Shown here: one piece after another, positions 10,401 through 19,629 of the stretch | Layout: the number at the start of each line of letters is the position of its first letter | Position numbering within the stretch: the first letter of the stretch is position 1 | From: Pedobacter ghigonis | Lineage (GTDB): Bacteria > Bacteroidota > Bacteroidia > Sphingobacteriales > Sphingobacteriaceae | Assembly (NCBI RefSeq): GCF_903166585.1 | Contig: NZ_CAESCM010000004.1 | Location: 248,001-312,000, forward strand | Reading direction: 5' to 3' | Length of the DNA stretch: 64,000 nt | Made by a program: the position numbers and the translations under genes | Notes under the pieces: model-generated | Told to the model about the DNA's origin: nothing | The model's input: the letters and a program-made list of their open reading frames with translations, nothing else | The model's database searches: none

Positions 10401-10603
10401 CCCTGGGTTATACCTTTAAGCCACAATTAACCAAACACCTTGGCATTACCAGTTTAAGGGTATTTGCCACGGCCAACAACATCCACACTTTTAGTTTTTA
10501 CTCGGGTGCCGATCCCGAAAATGTGAGTTCGCTAGGCAGGGATAACTCTGGTGGTTACCCCGTACGCAGAACCTATGCTTTGGGCTTAAACATTCAATTA
10601 TAA
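7409..10603 (+). CDS. SusC/RagA-family TonB-linked outer membrane transporter (second of the operon)
   Basis: A signal peptide ends at VSAQ. A carboxypeptidase-D-like domain covers about residues 30-110 (LRGKVVDKNDGNGIPAVTI), followed by the conserved KDIVVVGYAQKTKE segment, the plug (FVIDGVPV, DASATALYGAQGAYGVILI) and the barrel ending in YALGLNIQL. It is the full-length partner of the SusD at 10615. The TTG at 7403 is an unlikely start. ATG 7409 and ATG 7430 (MTKKYILNLLLFVGL) are both possible; the latter gives the more typical signal peptide. Unlike the first SusC, this copy keeps all usual domains, so the two pairs probably handle different ligands. Confidence 0.93.
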   Translation: MSFYNTDMTKKYILNLLLFVGLMVWGGAVSAQTLITLRGKVVDKNDGNGIPAVTIMASTSTRAIGMTRDDGSFTVSVPNNATLTFKYLNYKDFTIKLNGKNDLKIVMTEDLTSLKDIVVVGYAQKTKETVMGAVTSLKGKDIQDVPVSNVAELFQAKVPGLNIQINTGSPGAAPTINMRGLSGISVTGSGDNAFLTPTSPLFVIDGVPVDLNTDYQYGFSSNGPGINPLSLIPAEDIEEINFLKDASATALYGAQGAYGVILINTRRGKSKTPIIQYSTNFFFNTPPKLRQVIGGAAESNLRLWEIYTYGANVYSARQSIDNTPMLADSLNAFYNNSTDWQSIFYRSTYNQQHNVNASGGDDSFNYKINVGYYDEKGIQENTGFTRYSLSMNTRYKPSSKFNVNLILSSSLGNSQKGSGNGILQTGVASGAGSSSLLPGPNLINSNAALGALIVDNDNKAGNIKTSVEARYEFLTGLALSNITSYDYSMGTTETFNPAILNNNVAGVYSYNDKRSTLYNRAMLSFNKSFQKDVHNLGAYVFSEVYVRNFQAHAIKQDQYTNDQYQGPFGTAAASSGGGVLDNYSDSRAASLAGSLSYNYKTKYLIEATFRLDGTSSTGLNAPWARNPSLAVKWNFNKENFLANSKWLDVGMLRLSWGRNIAPVGSVFDANGTYDYYGNYNGIPTTAIDFNNLPNIKLLPTSTTQYNAGLDLNLFKNRITLNFDTYYKMVDNQLWEKNITTHNAFTKLKTNEVSNVNYGYELAVSFRPLPATSKVNWSISINGAYNKEKITALPDATRQLLLDGGATGQAILYRLGRNSLTNILYNFKGVFATDDDVPVNPANGTRYHTFNGAVPVYFKAGDPYYADINGDYVLDSKDMVGAGNSQPLINGGISSFVSYQGFSLNVIMAYTWHRDILNNPLASSFQNFASPFSANNLVPITAYNIWRQSGDVASYPNPYDYLRYGNYSATDKSTQFLPFRYNQTLFQEDGSYLKLATITLGYTFKPQLTKHLGITSLRVFATANNIHTFSFYSGADPENVSSLGRDNSGGYPVRRTYALGLNIQL

Positions 10604-10614
10604 ACAGGATAACG

Positions 10615-12174
10615 ATGAAAAAAACAATATATCTACTATCAGCACTGGTGTTGTTGAGTGTAAACTTTAGCTGTAAAAAGTTCTTAAACGTAGAGCCCCT
10701 AAGTAAGCTATCGGGTAATAACTACTGGAAAACGGAAGGCGATGCTGAAGGCTTTGCAATGGGCCTTTACCGCTCGTTCAGGGAGGCTACCATGCAGAGT
10801 GTGCTTTTCGAAATAGGCGATACCCGTTGCGGCTGGGCCATCCCCTCAACCAAAGGCTATCCCCCACGTATCGATTTTACCTACATGGCTACCAATAACC
10901 TTAAAATGGCCATTGCCGCCCGTGCCGACCGCTCATTGCCAGGTTACGAGGCCAATGCCATTAACGAATGGTTTCAGCTTAACTCCCGTTACGATCTGAT
11001 CCAGAAATGGGCTCCTTTTTACAAAGTAATCCAATCGGCCAATATTATGGTTAAAGAAGTAGCAGCCATGCCCGATGGCGCAATTTCTCCTGCCAAAAAG
11101 AAACAATACATTGCCGAAGCCGTATTTATGCGTTGCGTATCCTATTTCTTTTTGGTACGCTTGTTTGGCGATGTGCCTTACTATACCGAAGCCTACAACC
11201 AGGAAGCCCTGCCTCGTACCAATATGGTTAAGGTGTTAAAAGGCTGTTTGGAAGATATGGGCGCCGTAAAAAATGATTTACCCTGGACTTATAACGACCC
11301 GACCTATAAAGGCATCAGGGCCATGCGCGGTGGCGCCATCGATTTAATGATGCACCTGAACATGTGGTGTGCCGGTTTCGATGCCGGTAATGCCCCAACC
11401 TATTATGACCAGGTAGATCAATTGGGTAACGAACTGCAGGATATTGGTGTTGACCAGGAAAAAGCTTACCGTTTACTGCCTATCGAGCAAACCTACCTCA
11501 TCATGTTCGGTAAATCGCAGGAAGGATTATTCGAAATCCAGCTGAGCGATAATACCGGCGAGAACACCGCCAAACTGCGTTACAAATATTCGTTCTCAGT
11601 GGTACACAACCCTTTCTTTGCCAGCAGCGACAGGCCGGTAAGTGAATTGGTGTACAATGCCGATTTCATGAAGAAAATTTATCCCGAAAGTGGTACCGAT
11701 AAACGCAAAACGGTATGGTTTGATGAGAACATATACGATCAAACCGGTTTATGGCAGTTCTATAAATTTTATAACCGTGCGGCCCTGGTACAGTTTAGCG
11801 ATGATAACCCAATTATTTTCCGCCTGGCCGATGCCATTTTACTGCATGCCGAAGCCCTTGCCGAACTGGGCAGGGATGGCGAGGCTGCTACCTTACTCAA
11901 TGTAATCAGGGCCCGGGCAGGTGCCGATCTTTATCCGGCAAACCCAGGCGAGGGCAAAATTAAAGATGCCATCTTTTTAGAGCGAGCCAAAGAACTGATG
12001 GGTGAAGGGCATCATTTTTATGATCTGGTTCGTACCCGGAAAATCCTCGATCCCAAATTTACGCCGAACCCGCTTTCGTTCTCCGCGTTTCAGGCAGGCG
12101 CATGGACCTGGCCTATCGATGCCAGTGCAACCATTAACAATCCTTACATGACTTTGAACAATTACTGGCGCTAA
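10615..12174 (+). CDS. RagB/SusD-family surface lipoprotein
   Basis: This 519-residue partner of the preceding SusC lies 11 bases downstream. The signal ends in VNFSC (lipobox) followed by KKFLNVEPLSKLSGNNYW, the classical SusD start. The TPR motif AEAVFMRCVSYFFLVRLFGDVPYY lies at about residues 165-190. The C-terminus has ADAILLHAEALAELGRDGEA and ERAKELMGEGHHFYDLVRTRK, both SusD hallmarks. It resembles the SusD at 4148 only at family level. Location is predicted to be the outer leaflet of the outer membrane. Confidence 0.94.
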   Translation: MKKTIYLLSALVLLSVNFSCKKFLNVEPLSKLSGNNYWKTEGDAEGFAMGLYRSFREATMQSVLFEIGDTRCGWAIPSTKGYPPRIDFTYMATNNLKMAIAARADRSLPGYEANAINEWFQLNSRYDLIQKWAPFYKVIQSANIMVKEVAAMPDGAISPAKKKQYIAEAVFMRCVSYFFLVRLFGDVPYYTEAYNQEALPRTNMVKVLKGCLEDMGAVKNDLPWTYNDPTYKGIRAMRGGAIDLMMHLNMWCAGFDAGNAPTYYDQVDQLGNELQDIGVDQEKAYRLLPIEQTYLIMFGKSQEGLFEIQLSDNTGENTAKLRYKYSFSVVHNPFFASSDRPVSELVYNADFMKKIYPESGTDKRKTVWFDENIYDQTGLWQFYKFYNRAALVQFSDDNPIIFRLADAILLHAEALAELGRDGEAATLLNVIRARAGADLYPANPGEGKIKDAIFLERAKELMGEGHHFYDLVRTRKILDPKFTPNPLSFSAFQAGAWTWPIDASATINNPYMTLNNYWR

Positions 12175-12226
12175 CCGCCCCTAAAACAGATGATACGGTT
12201 TAACCCATTAACAGCATAAATTCGAC

Positions 12227-12973
12227 ATGAATAAGTTTAACAAAAATACGCTGCTGCTCAGTCTGGCCCTTGTGCTAACCGGCTTAGCCTTTAGCTGCAA
12301 AAAATACGAGCACTACTTAGATGGAGGTGTAAAAGAGGCCAAATTTGACGGTACCATTTTACAGTATCTCCAGGCAAAGCCCCTGCATTTCGATACCTTA
12401 ACGCAGGTAATTAAACTGGCCGGCATGGAAAGCACGTTCAGCAGCGATAACATTACCTTTTTTGCCCCAACCGATCCAACTATCAACAGGGCTATCCGCA
12501 CGCTTAACAAAGAACTCCGCTCAACCGGAAAAGATACCGTAACCAAACTTTCGGATCTTAAACCGGCAGTATGGAAAACCGCACTTTCGCTTTATGTATT
12601 TAAAGGCACCAACCGCCTTAAAGATTATAGCCAGGTGGATACGCTGGCACTGAACACCTACAAAGGGCAGGGTTACATTTCTTACAATGGTGCACCCATG
12701 AACATTGGTGTGGTGTATAACGATGCGGTAACCAATGCCAATACCTCCAACGAGGTAAGGGTAAAATATGCCGGCTACAGGCAACTCATGATTTCCTATA
12801 TCCCCGATCTCTCGCGTCCGCAAGCTTTCTGGATCAATGCACCTGTGGCTTCATCAGACATTAACCCCACCAATGGGATTGTGCATGCGCTCAAAATGGA
12901 AAAGCACTCTTTTGGCTTTAACAGCACCTATTTTAACTCAATTGCGATAGAAAATGGAATTGGGAATCAATAA
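12227..12973 (+). CDS. FAS1 (fasciclin) domain lipoprotein (second)
   Basis: The 248-residue product has a lipobox (LAFSC) followed by KKYEHYL. A fasciclin domain covers most of the rest: FDTLTQVIKLAGMESTFS, NITFFAPTDPTINRAI (box 1) and DINPTNGIVHALKMEKHSFGF (box 2). This box 1 is more canonical than that of the first FAS1 protein. It follows the second SusD by 52 bases, so the order SusC-SusD-FAS1 is repeated twice within one operon, as after a block duplication followed by divergence. The role is probably surface binding or adhesion; the ligand is unknown. Confidence 0.85.
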   Translation: MNKFNKNTLLLSLALVLTGLAFSCKKYEHYLDGGVKEAKFDGTILQYLQAKPLHFDTLTQVIKLAGMESTFSSDNITFFAPTDPTINRAIRTLNKELRSTGKDTVTKLSDLKPAVWKTALSLYVFKGTNRLKDYSQVDTLALNTYKGQGYISYNGAPMNIGVVYNDAVTNANTSNEVRVKYAGYRQLMISYIPDLSRPQAFWINAPVASSDINPTNGIVHALKMEKHSFGFNSTYFNSIAIENGIGNQ

Positions 12974-12983
12974 AAACAGCATT

Positions 12984-14591
12984 ATGTTAAGAAACAGACA
13001 AATCTCAGGTAAAAATATGGGCCTGGCCTGCCTGCTCCTGCTGGCCCTTTCCTTCGCTTCGTGTAAAAAGGAAAACCCAATAAGCGAAGATCCCTATGCA
13101 GGCGGTAAGGTTGCCCTGGGTATTAAATTCACTTCCGAAGTATCGGATACAGAGCAGGTAAACGGCGCTACGCAGATTACCTTCGAGGTAACCGGTCTCA
13201 TGCCTTTTAAAGATCAGGTAAAGTTTTACATTAACGATACCGAAGCCAGCATTACCAAAGTAACCGATAAAACCATTACCGTACTTTTTCCGGTAGGAGC
13301 AAGTACCGGCGGAACCACCCTGATTGTAGGTGACCAGATTTATTTTGGCCCGGCTTACCGCGTAGAAGGCAAAGTAGAAGTAGATGCCACTTTTGCAGCC
13401 AATACCAGTTTTGCCAGCATCAGACAGGTTTTACCATTACCCAACGGCAACCTGGTTATGGTAGGTTCCTTCGTCAATTATATGGCCGCTGCTACTACTA
13501 AAAAACCAATTAACAACATTGTATTAACTAATTCGAACGGCTTCATTACATCGGGATTTTCTACCGGTAAAGGCGCCAACGGAGCCATATCTTCTATTCT
13601 GAGGCTAGCTAACGGCCAGTTCATGGTGGGTGGTACCTTAACCAACTACAACAATCGAACAGGTATGAATAGCATAACCCGTTTAAACACCAACGGATCT
13701 TTAGATTCATCATTTGTAGAAGTGGTAGGCAAAACTTCCGATCACTCTTATGATACGGTAGCCACTTTTAACGGTGGGGTATTGGGCTTTGTAAATAAGG
13801 TTTTTAATTATAACAACAGCATTTACGTAGTGGGTAGTTTTAATAATTACGCCGAGTTTTTCTACGAGCGTTCTACCCGCGACAATAAAGTGGTGGGCTA
13901 TACCAAACTCAACAACTTGTTAAAAATGAACATGAACGGTAAGATGGACTCGAGCTATAATTTCAATGTGGCAACCAATCTGCCATATGTTGCAGGCAAT
14001 GGGCCCATTAGCGATGCATTAATGCAGAGCGATGGTAAAATTATCCTGGTGGGTTCATTTACCACCTACCAGGGTTTAAACAGCAACCGGATTACCCGGA
14101 TAGGCACCAACGGTTTGGTAGATGCTACTTACCCTTCGGGTACCGGTGCCGACGATGCCATAACCGCCATTACTTACAGTGCTACCTCGGGTAAATATTT
14201 AGTAGCGGGTGCATTTAGCAATTACAATGGCTTTGCCACCAAAGGCCTGGTGATGTTAAATACCGATGGTACGGTGGATAAAAGCCTGGCACTTAAAACC
14301 ATCGAAGGGGGCAGTATCAGTAAAGCCTTCCAGTTAAAAAATGGCAAAATACTCGTATTCGGTTCGTTTAAAAAGTATGATGGCATTATCCGCCAGGGCT
14401 TTATGGTATTAAACCCAAATGGAAGCCTGGCTGCCGGATACAACAATACGGGCAAATTCCAGGGCATTGTAAGCGATGTGTACGAAAGCACTGACATTTT
14501 TGGCAACCCTACCGCCCTTATTGCAGGTACAATTTCCCTTTTCGATAACCAGCAGGTATCAGGAGCAGTCCGTATCTCCCTTAAACCCTAA
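12984..14591 (+). CDS. DUF5008-like lipoprotein with delta-60 repeats
   Basis: I prefer the ATG at 12984 (MLRNRQIS) because it lies 10 bases after the previous stop and leads into a signal with lipobox SFASC; the ATG at 12954 would overlap the FAS1 gene. After the lipid anchor comes an IPT/TIG-like beta domain (about residues 55-125: ITFEVTGLMPFKDQVKFYI). At least five delta-60-type repeats follow (for example LPNGNLVMVGSFVNYM, LANGQFMVGGTLTNYN, QSDGKIILVGSFTTYQ, LKNGKILVFGSFKKYD), each with a G.(I/F).(V/L)(V/G)G.F..Y core. They should form a beta-propeller-like surface module. The architecture matches my memory of DUF5008 proteins beside SusD genes. No enzymatic motif is visible. Confidence 0.7.
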   Translation: MLRNRQISGKNMGLACLLLLALSFASCKKENPISEDPYAGGKVALGIKFTSEVSDTEQVNGATQITFEVTGLMPFKDQVKFYINDTEASITKVTDKTITVLFPVGASTGGTTLIVGDQIYFGPAYRVEGKVEVDATFAANTSFASIRQVLPLPNGNLVMVGSFVNYMAAATTKKPINNIVLTNSNGFITSGFSTGKGANGAISSILRLANGQFMVGGTLTNYNNRTGMNSITRLNTNGSLDSSFVEVVGKTSDHSYDTVATFNGGVLGFVNKVFNYNNSIYVVGSFNNYAEFFYERSTRDNKVVGYTKLNNLLKMNMNGKMDSSYNFNVATNLPYVAGNGPISDALMQSDGKIILVGSFTTYQGLNSNRITRIGTNGLVDATYPSGTGADDAITAITYSATSGKYLVAGAFSNYNGFATKGLVMLNTDGTVDKSLALKTIEGGSISKAFQLKNGKILVFGSFKKYDGIIRQGFMVLNPNGSLAAGYNNTGKFQGIVSDVYESTDIFGNPTALIAGTISLFDNQQVSGAVRISLKP

Positions 14592-14619
14592 AATCATGTT
14601 CTTAACTAAATCAGATACA

Positions 14620-16347
14620 ATGAAAAATAGAATAAAAAAGCAGGCGTTTAGCTACCCACTGGCAGCCCTTTTGATCGTTGCCATGGTTGCTGTTGTTTCC
14701 TGCAATAAAGAGCTTGCCGATAAAAAAGATTTTTCTGAGCATACAGGAGGCGGCATTCCCGAAGACCAAAAGCAAAAAGTATTGTACGTAATTGTTGATG
14801 GTGCCCGTGGCGAATCTATTTTCAAATCGCCTACGCCTAACCTCTCGCGCATGATCAAAAATGGCATTTTTACCATCAATTCCGTATCAGACGAAAATGG
14901 TTTAAATGCCACTTCATGGGCCGATATGCTTACAGGCTACGACAAAACTAAACATAAAGTATTGAGCGAAGATTTTGCAAACAACAAACTGGCTGATTAC
15001 CCCATGTTTTTTAAACGTGTTAAAGATAACACCGCGTTAAGAACTGCTGCATTTAGCATTTCGCAAAGCTTAAGCAGTAAGCTCATTAGCAATGCCGATG
15101 TAAACAGCACTTTTACTACCGATGAGGCGGTAAAAACGGCTACTTTAACCGAGCTGGCCAATAATGATGCTTCCGTAGTACTAACCGAGTTTCAGGGCGT
15201 AGATAAAGCCGGTGCGCAATATGGTTACGATGCCAGCGTGCCCGAATATGCCGCAGCGATCAGCAATATCGATAATTATATTGGCGAGTTAAATACCGCC
15301 ATTAAAGCCCGCCCCAACTTTAACAAGGAAAACTGGCTCATCGTAATTGCCTCAAATAAGGGAGGGAACTATCCGGTAATCCCGGCTTTAATGGATCAAA
15401 CCCTATACAGTAAGCCTTTGTTAAACAGCTTTGTGATTTTGTATAATCCCAACTTTAAATCGACCATTTACAATAAACCAAATAACCTAAATTCCCTTCC
15501 TTATTATGGAACTTATGCCAAACTGAATGGCGATACCCTGGCCAGCACCGACGCTGCCAAATCGAACATCTACAATTTTGGCACCACTGGCGAATATACG
15601 GTAGAATTTAAGTTAAAAGTGCAGGCCTTCGGCACACAGAATGCCCCCATTTTCTTTAAAACATCGAGCCCAGCCAACGCTACTACCGGCTGGTGGATCA
15701 TCCACAACGGATCGAACGGGACATGGCGATTGGGAGGCCTCGCTTCCTCAACAATATCTACCCCTACAACCAGGGCGATGGAAACTAACATCTGGTACAA
15801 CATTGGGTTTAAGGTCTATTTCGTGGGTACAGTAAGGTACGTTCAAATCTATCAGGATGGCGATCCGATAGGCTCACCAATAGTAATAACCGGTAGAAAT
15901 GCGAACAACAGCGAACCTTTAGTGGCAGGCTACCGTTCTGGTTTCGGCAATAGCGCAACCCAATTTATAACCGATATCCGGATTTTTAATGTGGCTGTTC
16001 CCGATGCCATCATTAAAGATTTTGCCTGTCAGGTAGATTTAGATGCCCGCCATCCAAACTACAATAATCTAATTGGTTATTGGCCTTCACTCAATGGTGC
16101 CGGTACATTGATTAAAGATAGCAGCAAATCGAAAACCGATTTTGTTTTACAGAAGAGTACCCAGTGGCTCAGCTTCGAAGATTACGACAGTAAATTTTGC
16201 ATTAAACCAACCCCCGAACTATATCAAAAAGTTCCTAGAGGTATTGATGTACCAAGGTTTATTCTGGGTTGGCTAAACATCAATGCAACAGGCTTTAACC
16301 TCGATGGTAAAGTCTGGACACCTATTTACAACAATATTTTAAAATAA
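14620..16347 (+). CDS. Alkaline-phosphatase-superfamily lipoprotein with C-terminal LamG-like domain, active site degenerate
   Basis: Start 14620 (MKNRIKKQAF) gives a signal with lipobox VVSC; ATG 14596 is 24 bases upstream and possible. Residues about 45-290 resemble an alkaline-phosphatase/phosphodiesterase core: YVIVDGARGE (first metal Asp), NATSWADMLTGYDKTKHKV (nucleophile region) and a VIASNKGG block. Where active members have D-H-G after the serine this protein has N-K-G (Lys247), and the usual D..GH..G reads D-K-A-G-A, so metal ligands appear lost. The C-terminal half is a concanavalin/LamG-like sandwich (TGWWIIHNGSNGTWRLGG, RIFNVAVPDAIIKDF), followed by a short tail that may be DUF4983. 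It is a paralogue of the gene at 17838; the M60 peptidase gene lies between them. A binding role is likelier than catalysis. Confidence 0.75.
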   Translation: MKNRIKKQAFSYPLAALLIVAMVAVVSCNKELADKKDFSEHTGGGIPEDQKQKVLYVIVDGARGESIFKSPTPNLSRMIKNGIFTINSVSDENGLNATSWADMLTGYDKTKHKVLSEDFANNKLADYPMFFKRVKDNTALRTAAFSISQSLSSKLISNADVNSTFTTDEAVKTATLTELANNDASVVLTEFQGVDKAGAQYGYDASVPEYAAAISNIDNYIGELNTAIKARPNFNKENWLIVIASNKGGNYPVIPALMDQTLYSKPLLNSFVILYNPNFKSTIYNKPNNLNSLPYYGTYAKLNGDTLASTDAAKSNIYNFGTTGEYTVEFKLKVQAFGTQNAPIFFKTSSPANATTGWWIIHNGSNGTWRLGGLASSTISTPTTRAMETNIWYNIGFKVYFVGTVRYVQIYQDGDPIGSPIVITGRNANNSEPLVAGYRSGFGNSATQFITDIRIFNVAVPDAIIKDFACQVDLDARHPNYNNLIGYWPSLNGAGTLIKDSSKSKTDFVLQKSTQWLSFEDYDSKFCIKPTPELYQKVPRGIDVPRFILGWLNINATGFNLDGKVWTPIYNNILK

Positions 16348-16355
16348 CCGAGGCC

Positions 16356-17807
16356 ATGAAAAGTAAACATATAAAAGTTTTAACTTCTGCTTGTGCTGCA
16401 CTTTTGCTGCTTACACAGGCCTGTAAAAAAGATTACGGCTACGCTTTCGAAGATGGCTACAGCAAAACCGAGGTAGTAGATACCTTTGGCAACCAGGAAC
16501 TCGATACCTCCAGGTACAAGGTAGACCGCTCACAGTTTAACCTGGCCAGGGTTTTCCCAGGTTTGGTATCCATTACCGAACCACGGCTTAAAAACAGCAA
16601 AGTAACACTCGATTTCGATTTTGTGTACGCCAACAATGCCAATTTAAGAATTTCAGTACCGCCGCAAGGCTGGTTCAGTACGGGCATGTATGCACCCGCC
16701 GGCGAGCTTATTGAGGTTAATGTACCGGCCAACGAGTACGGCATGACCGCCCAGATTGGCGCCTGGGACGATGACCTGACCAGCCTGGCCACCAAACTCA
16801 GGGCACCGGTTATTTACAGTCGCCATACCCTGGCACCAGGCAAAAATCTCATCCGCAACCTTTACGGCGGTCAGGTTTACATTATCCCGCCAAGGGCACT
16901 GGGCCGCAAGGTAGAATTCACTTTTTCCGGAACGGTTAAATCGCCCGATTTTGTACTGGGCCAAACCACCGACGAAGAATGGAAAGCCATGATTGCCAAA
17001 ACAACCGTACCCTTTTTCGAGCTGCGTGGCAAGCGGATCATCTTTACTTTACCTATATCGCGTTTAGCCAAATTTCCGATTGCCAGCCCAACCGCTTTAA
17101 TGCAAACCTGGGATGAGCAGATTCTGCACTGCTACTGGGAATGGTATGGCTTATCAGAAAATGCAGCCGATGGCCGCGATTTAAACCCGATGTTACCATG
17201 GCGCATTGTACACGATATACAGCCATCAGTAGGTGCACAACATAGCGGCTACCCTGTAGTAGCCATGGCCAACGATAACTATTTTCAGCAGGCGGTAACC
17301 CTGAGTGGCGTTATTGGCCAAAACTGGGGTACTTACCACGAGCTAGGCCACAACATGCAAATGAACAATACCTGGAACTTTGATGGCAATGGAGAAGTAT
17401 CGAACAACATTTTCTCGCTCAAAGTAACCAAATACCATGGCTACAAACACAGCAACTATAAGCGCTTAATGAGTGCAGCGCTGGCTTTTGTTACACCTAC
17501 AGGTACCAAATCTTACGCCAATGCATCAGAAGATGCCAAATTGGGCATGTTTATCCAGTTAATGGAGCGCTATGGTTTTGAGTTTATTACCTACTTAACC
17601 ACCGAAGCACGGCATGCCCGGTTTACCTCATCCAGCAACCAGGACAAGATCGATTTCTTTTACGAACGTTTATCCGAGTTTACCAAAACCGACATGGAGC
17701 CCTTTTTAACCAAGTGGGGCATTACGGTAAGTATCGTTTCCAAAACCAAAATTTCAGCCAAATACCCTTTGTTAACCGAAGCCGTTTGGTTGTCAGATCC
17801 AAGTTAG
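16356..17807 (+). CDS. M60-family (enhancin-like) zinc metallopeptidase lipoprotein
   Basis: The signal ends with lipobox LTQAC followed by KKDYGYA. The catalytic signature is plain: His328-Glu-Leu-Gly-His332, then Glu347 fourteen residues later (HELGHN...GNGEV), matching the gluzincin HExxH(8-24)E motif of the M60-like family (PF13402). The N-terminal half is beta-rich with the ANEYGMTAQIGAW and ILHCYWEWYGLSENAADG segments seen in this family. Characterised M60 enzymes from gut bacteria cleave mucin-type O-glycoproteins, so this protein probably cuts a glycoprotein at the cell surface. It starts 8 bases after the preceding gene. It is the only clear hydrolase in the operon and therefore the best clue to its substrate class. 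Confidence 0.9.
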   Translation: MKSKHIKVLTSACAALLLLTQACKKDYGYAFEDGYSKTEVVDTFGNQELDTSRYKVDRSQFNLARVFPGLVSITEPRLKNSKVTLDFDFVYANNANLRISVPPQGWFSTGMYAPAGELIEVNVPANEYGMTAQIGAWDDDLTSLATKLRAPVIYSRHTLAPGKNLIRNLYGGQVYIIPPRALGRKVEFTFSGTVKSPDFVLGQTTDEEWKAMIAKTTVPFFELRGKRIIFTLPISRLAKFPIASPTALMQTWDEQILHCYWEWYGLSENAADGRDLNPMLPWRIVHDIQPSVGAQHSGYPVVAMANDNYFQQAVTLSGVIGQNWGTYHELGHNMQMNNTWNFDGNGEVSNNIFSLKVTKYHGYKHSNYKRLMSAALAFVTPTGTKSYANASEDAKLGMFIQLMERYGFEFITYLTTEARHARFTSSSNQDKIDFFYERLSEFTKTDMEPFLTKWGITVSIVSKTKISAKYPLLTEAVWLSDPS

Positions 17808-17837
17808 TTCATCCAAAAAACATAAAATAAACCAACA

Positions 17838-19583
17838 ATGAAGAATTATCAGTTTAGTTTAAAAAAATACAGCACGCTGGCCATACTACTGCTGTGTGCC
17901 GTTATTTTTGGTTGTAAAAAATATTACGATCCACCGGCAGTTTTCGAAAAACAGGAAATTGTTTCGGTAAAGAAAAGAAAGGTTTTACTGATCGGTATCG
18001 ATGGTGCAACCGGCGAAGACATGAAAAAAATTATGCCCCCTGTTATCAGTTCCATACTGCCAAACAGTAAGTATTCGTGGCAGAGCAGGAGCGATGCTCC
18101 TGTGAGCGATGCCGGTACCTGGAAAAACATCATGACAGGTATTGCTACTATCCACAAAATACAAGACAGTACCTTTATCGTTCCGGAAAGCGCCAGTGAG
18201 CACGATCCCCTGGTAGAGTATCCTTCGTTTATTGAGCGCCTGCAAGCCACCCCAAAAATGCGTTATTCGGTAGCCATTTCACCCTGGAAAACCCTGGTTG
18301 ATCGTTTGCTGCTGTATGCCGACGAGCCCATTGCCGTAAACAACGATGCTGCCGCAGCCGATACCGCCGTAAAGAAAATTGGCATTAGCAAAGCCGATTT
18401 AGTGGTGGTAAATTTTAACCAGGTAAACCAGGCTGGATTGAAATACGGCTACTCAGCCGATGTACCTGAGTACAAAACTGCCGTAACACAGGTAGATACC
18501 TACATAGGTAAACTGCTCGAAGCTGTTAAAGCCCGTAAAACCTATAACAATGAAGAGTGGCTGGTGGTTATTACTTCTAACCATGGGGGGTATAACAAAG
18601 GCTTTACCAGCCAAACCGAACGCGAGCGCAACTCGTTTAACATTTATTATAACCCCGCTTTTAAGAAAGTAGAAATTGATAATGTGCCTTTAACCGATGG
18701 CTTTTTATTTCCGGCGGCAAAAACCGTTACCGATGCAAAAGCGACATTAGCAGCAGCAAATTCAGGCATTTATGAAATAGGTGCATCAGGCGATAAAACC
18801 TTCCAGTTCAAGGCCTTCGTTAAATCCAGTTCTTCATCAAACGGACAGAATTTTGTACTGCTCTCCAAATCAAATGCTTCGTATGGTACCGTAAACGGCT
18901 GGAACTTCATGGTACAGGTTAATGCCGATGGCACCCGGAAATTCAGGGTAACAATGGGTTATAACACTTCCAGCTTTTTCTTCATCTATGCCCCCGCCAA
19001 TTTCGATTTAAACAAATGGTATGCGCTTACTTTAAAGATTTATACCAATGCTGGTAAAAGAATGGCTGTATTGTATGTAGATGGTGTGGCTGGCGATGCA
19101 GTTGATATCTCCGGCAGAACCATCGGCAGCGGTGCGAACGATTTGTTTCTGGGCAATTTAAGTATTTCCACAAGTGCAGCGGTAGCTTCGGGATCTTTTG
19201 CTGTAAACGACATTGCCATTTACAACAAAGCACTTTCCGATACCGAAATTAGTGATTTTACCTGCAGTAACAATGTTACCCTATCTAACCCCAATTTAAT
19301 TGGCTATTGGCCGTGCAAGCAGGTAGATGGCGACAAAATGCTTAACCAGGCACCAACAGCTGTAGGAAAAGACCTAACCATAGCAGGAAAAGGTGGTTTA
19401 TGGAATTCGTTTGAAAGGAAGGTTTGTAATGCTACAGCTCCATCAGGCAATACCATCATGGCCGTATCCAATTCAGATATCGCCTCGCAGATTATTTACT
19501 GGTTTGGGGTAAATGTAGATGATGCCTGGAAACTAAACGGAAAATCGTGGCTCAAACTGTATGAAGTAGAGTTTTATAAATAA
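17838..19583 (+). CDS. Alkaline-phosphatase-superfamily lipoprotein with C-terminal LamG-like domain (second copy)
   Basis: This 581-residue paralogue of the 14620 product has the same layout: signal with lipobox VIFGC, a phosphatase-like core and a LamG-like sandwich (about residues 310-470), then a shared tail (IIYWFGVNVDDAWKLNGKSW). The core keeps GIDGATGED (Asp55), a candidate nucleophile Thr94 (DAGTWKNIMTG) and SNHGG (His249). Asn248 stands where Asp is usual, and the D..GH..G metal motif reads N-Q-A-G-L. It is thus better preserved than its sister but still doubtful as an enzyme. It follows the M60 gene by 30 bases. If active it would be a phosphodiesterase or phosphoethanolamine-type hydrolase; if not, a binding protein. 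Confidence 0.75.
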   Translation: MKNYQFSLKKYSTLAILLLCAVIFGCKKYYDPPAVFEKQEIVSVKKRKVLLIGIDGATGEDMKKIMPPVISSILPNSKYSWQSRSDAPVSDAGTWKNIMTGIATIHKIQDSTFIVPESASEHDPLVEYPSFIERLQATPKMRYSVAISPWKTLVDRLLLYADEPIAVNNDAAAADTAVKKIGISKADLVVVNFNQVNQAGLKYGYSADVPEYKTAVTQVDTYIGKLLEAVKARKTYNNEEWLVVITSNHGGYNKGFTSQTERERNSFNIYYNPAFKKVEIDNVPLTDGFLFPAAKTVTDAKATLAAANSGIYEIGASGDKTFQFKAFVKSSSSSNGQNFVLLSKSNASYGTVNGWNFMVQVNADGTRKFRVTMGYNTSSFFFIYAPANFDLNKWYALTLKIYTNAGKRMAVLYVDGVAGDAVDISGRTIGSGANDLFLGNLSISTSAAVASGSFAVNDIAIYNKALSDTEISDFTCSNNVTLSNPNLIGYWPCKQVDGDKMLNQAPTAVGKDLTIAGKGGLWNSFERKVCNATAPSGNTIMAVSNSDIASQIIYWFGVNVDDAWKLNGKSWLKLYEVEFYK

Positions 19584-19629
19584 ACTAAGCGAACAACGAT
19601 TAGAAATAGATTTCAAATCAAAAATTAAG

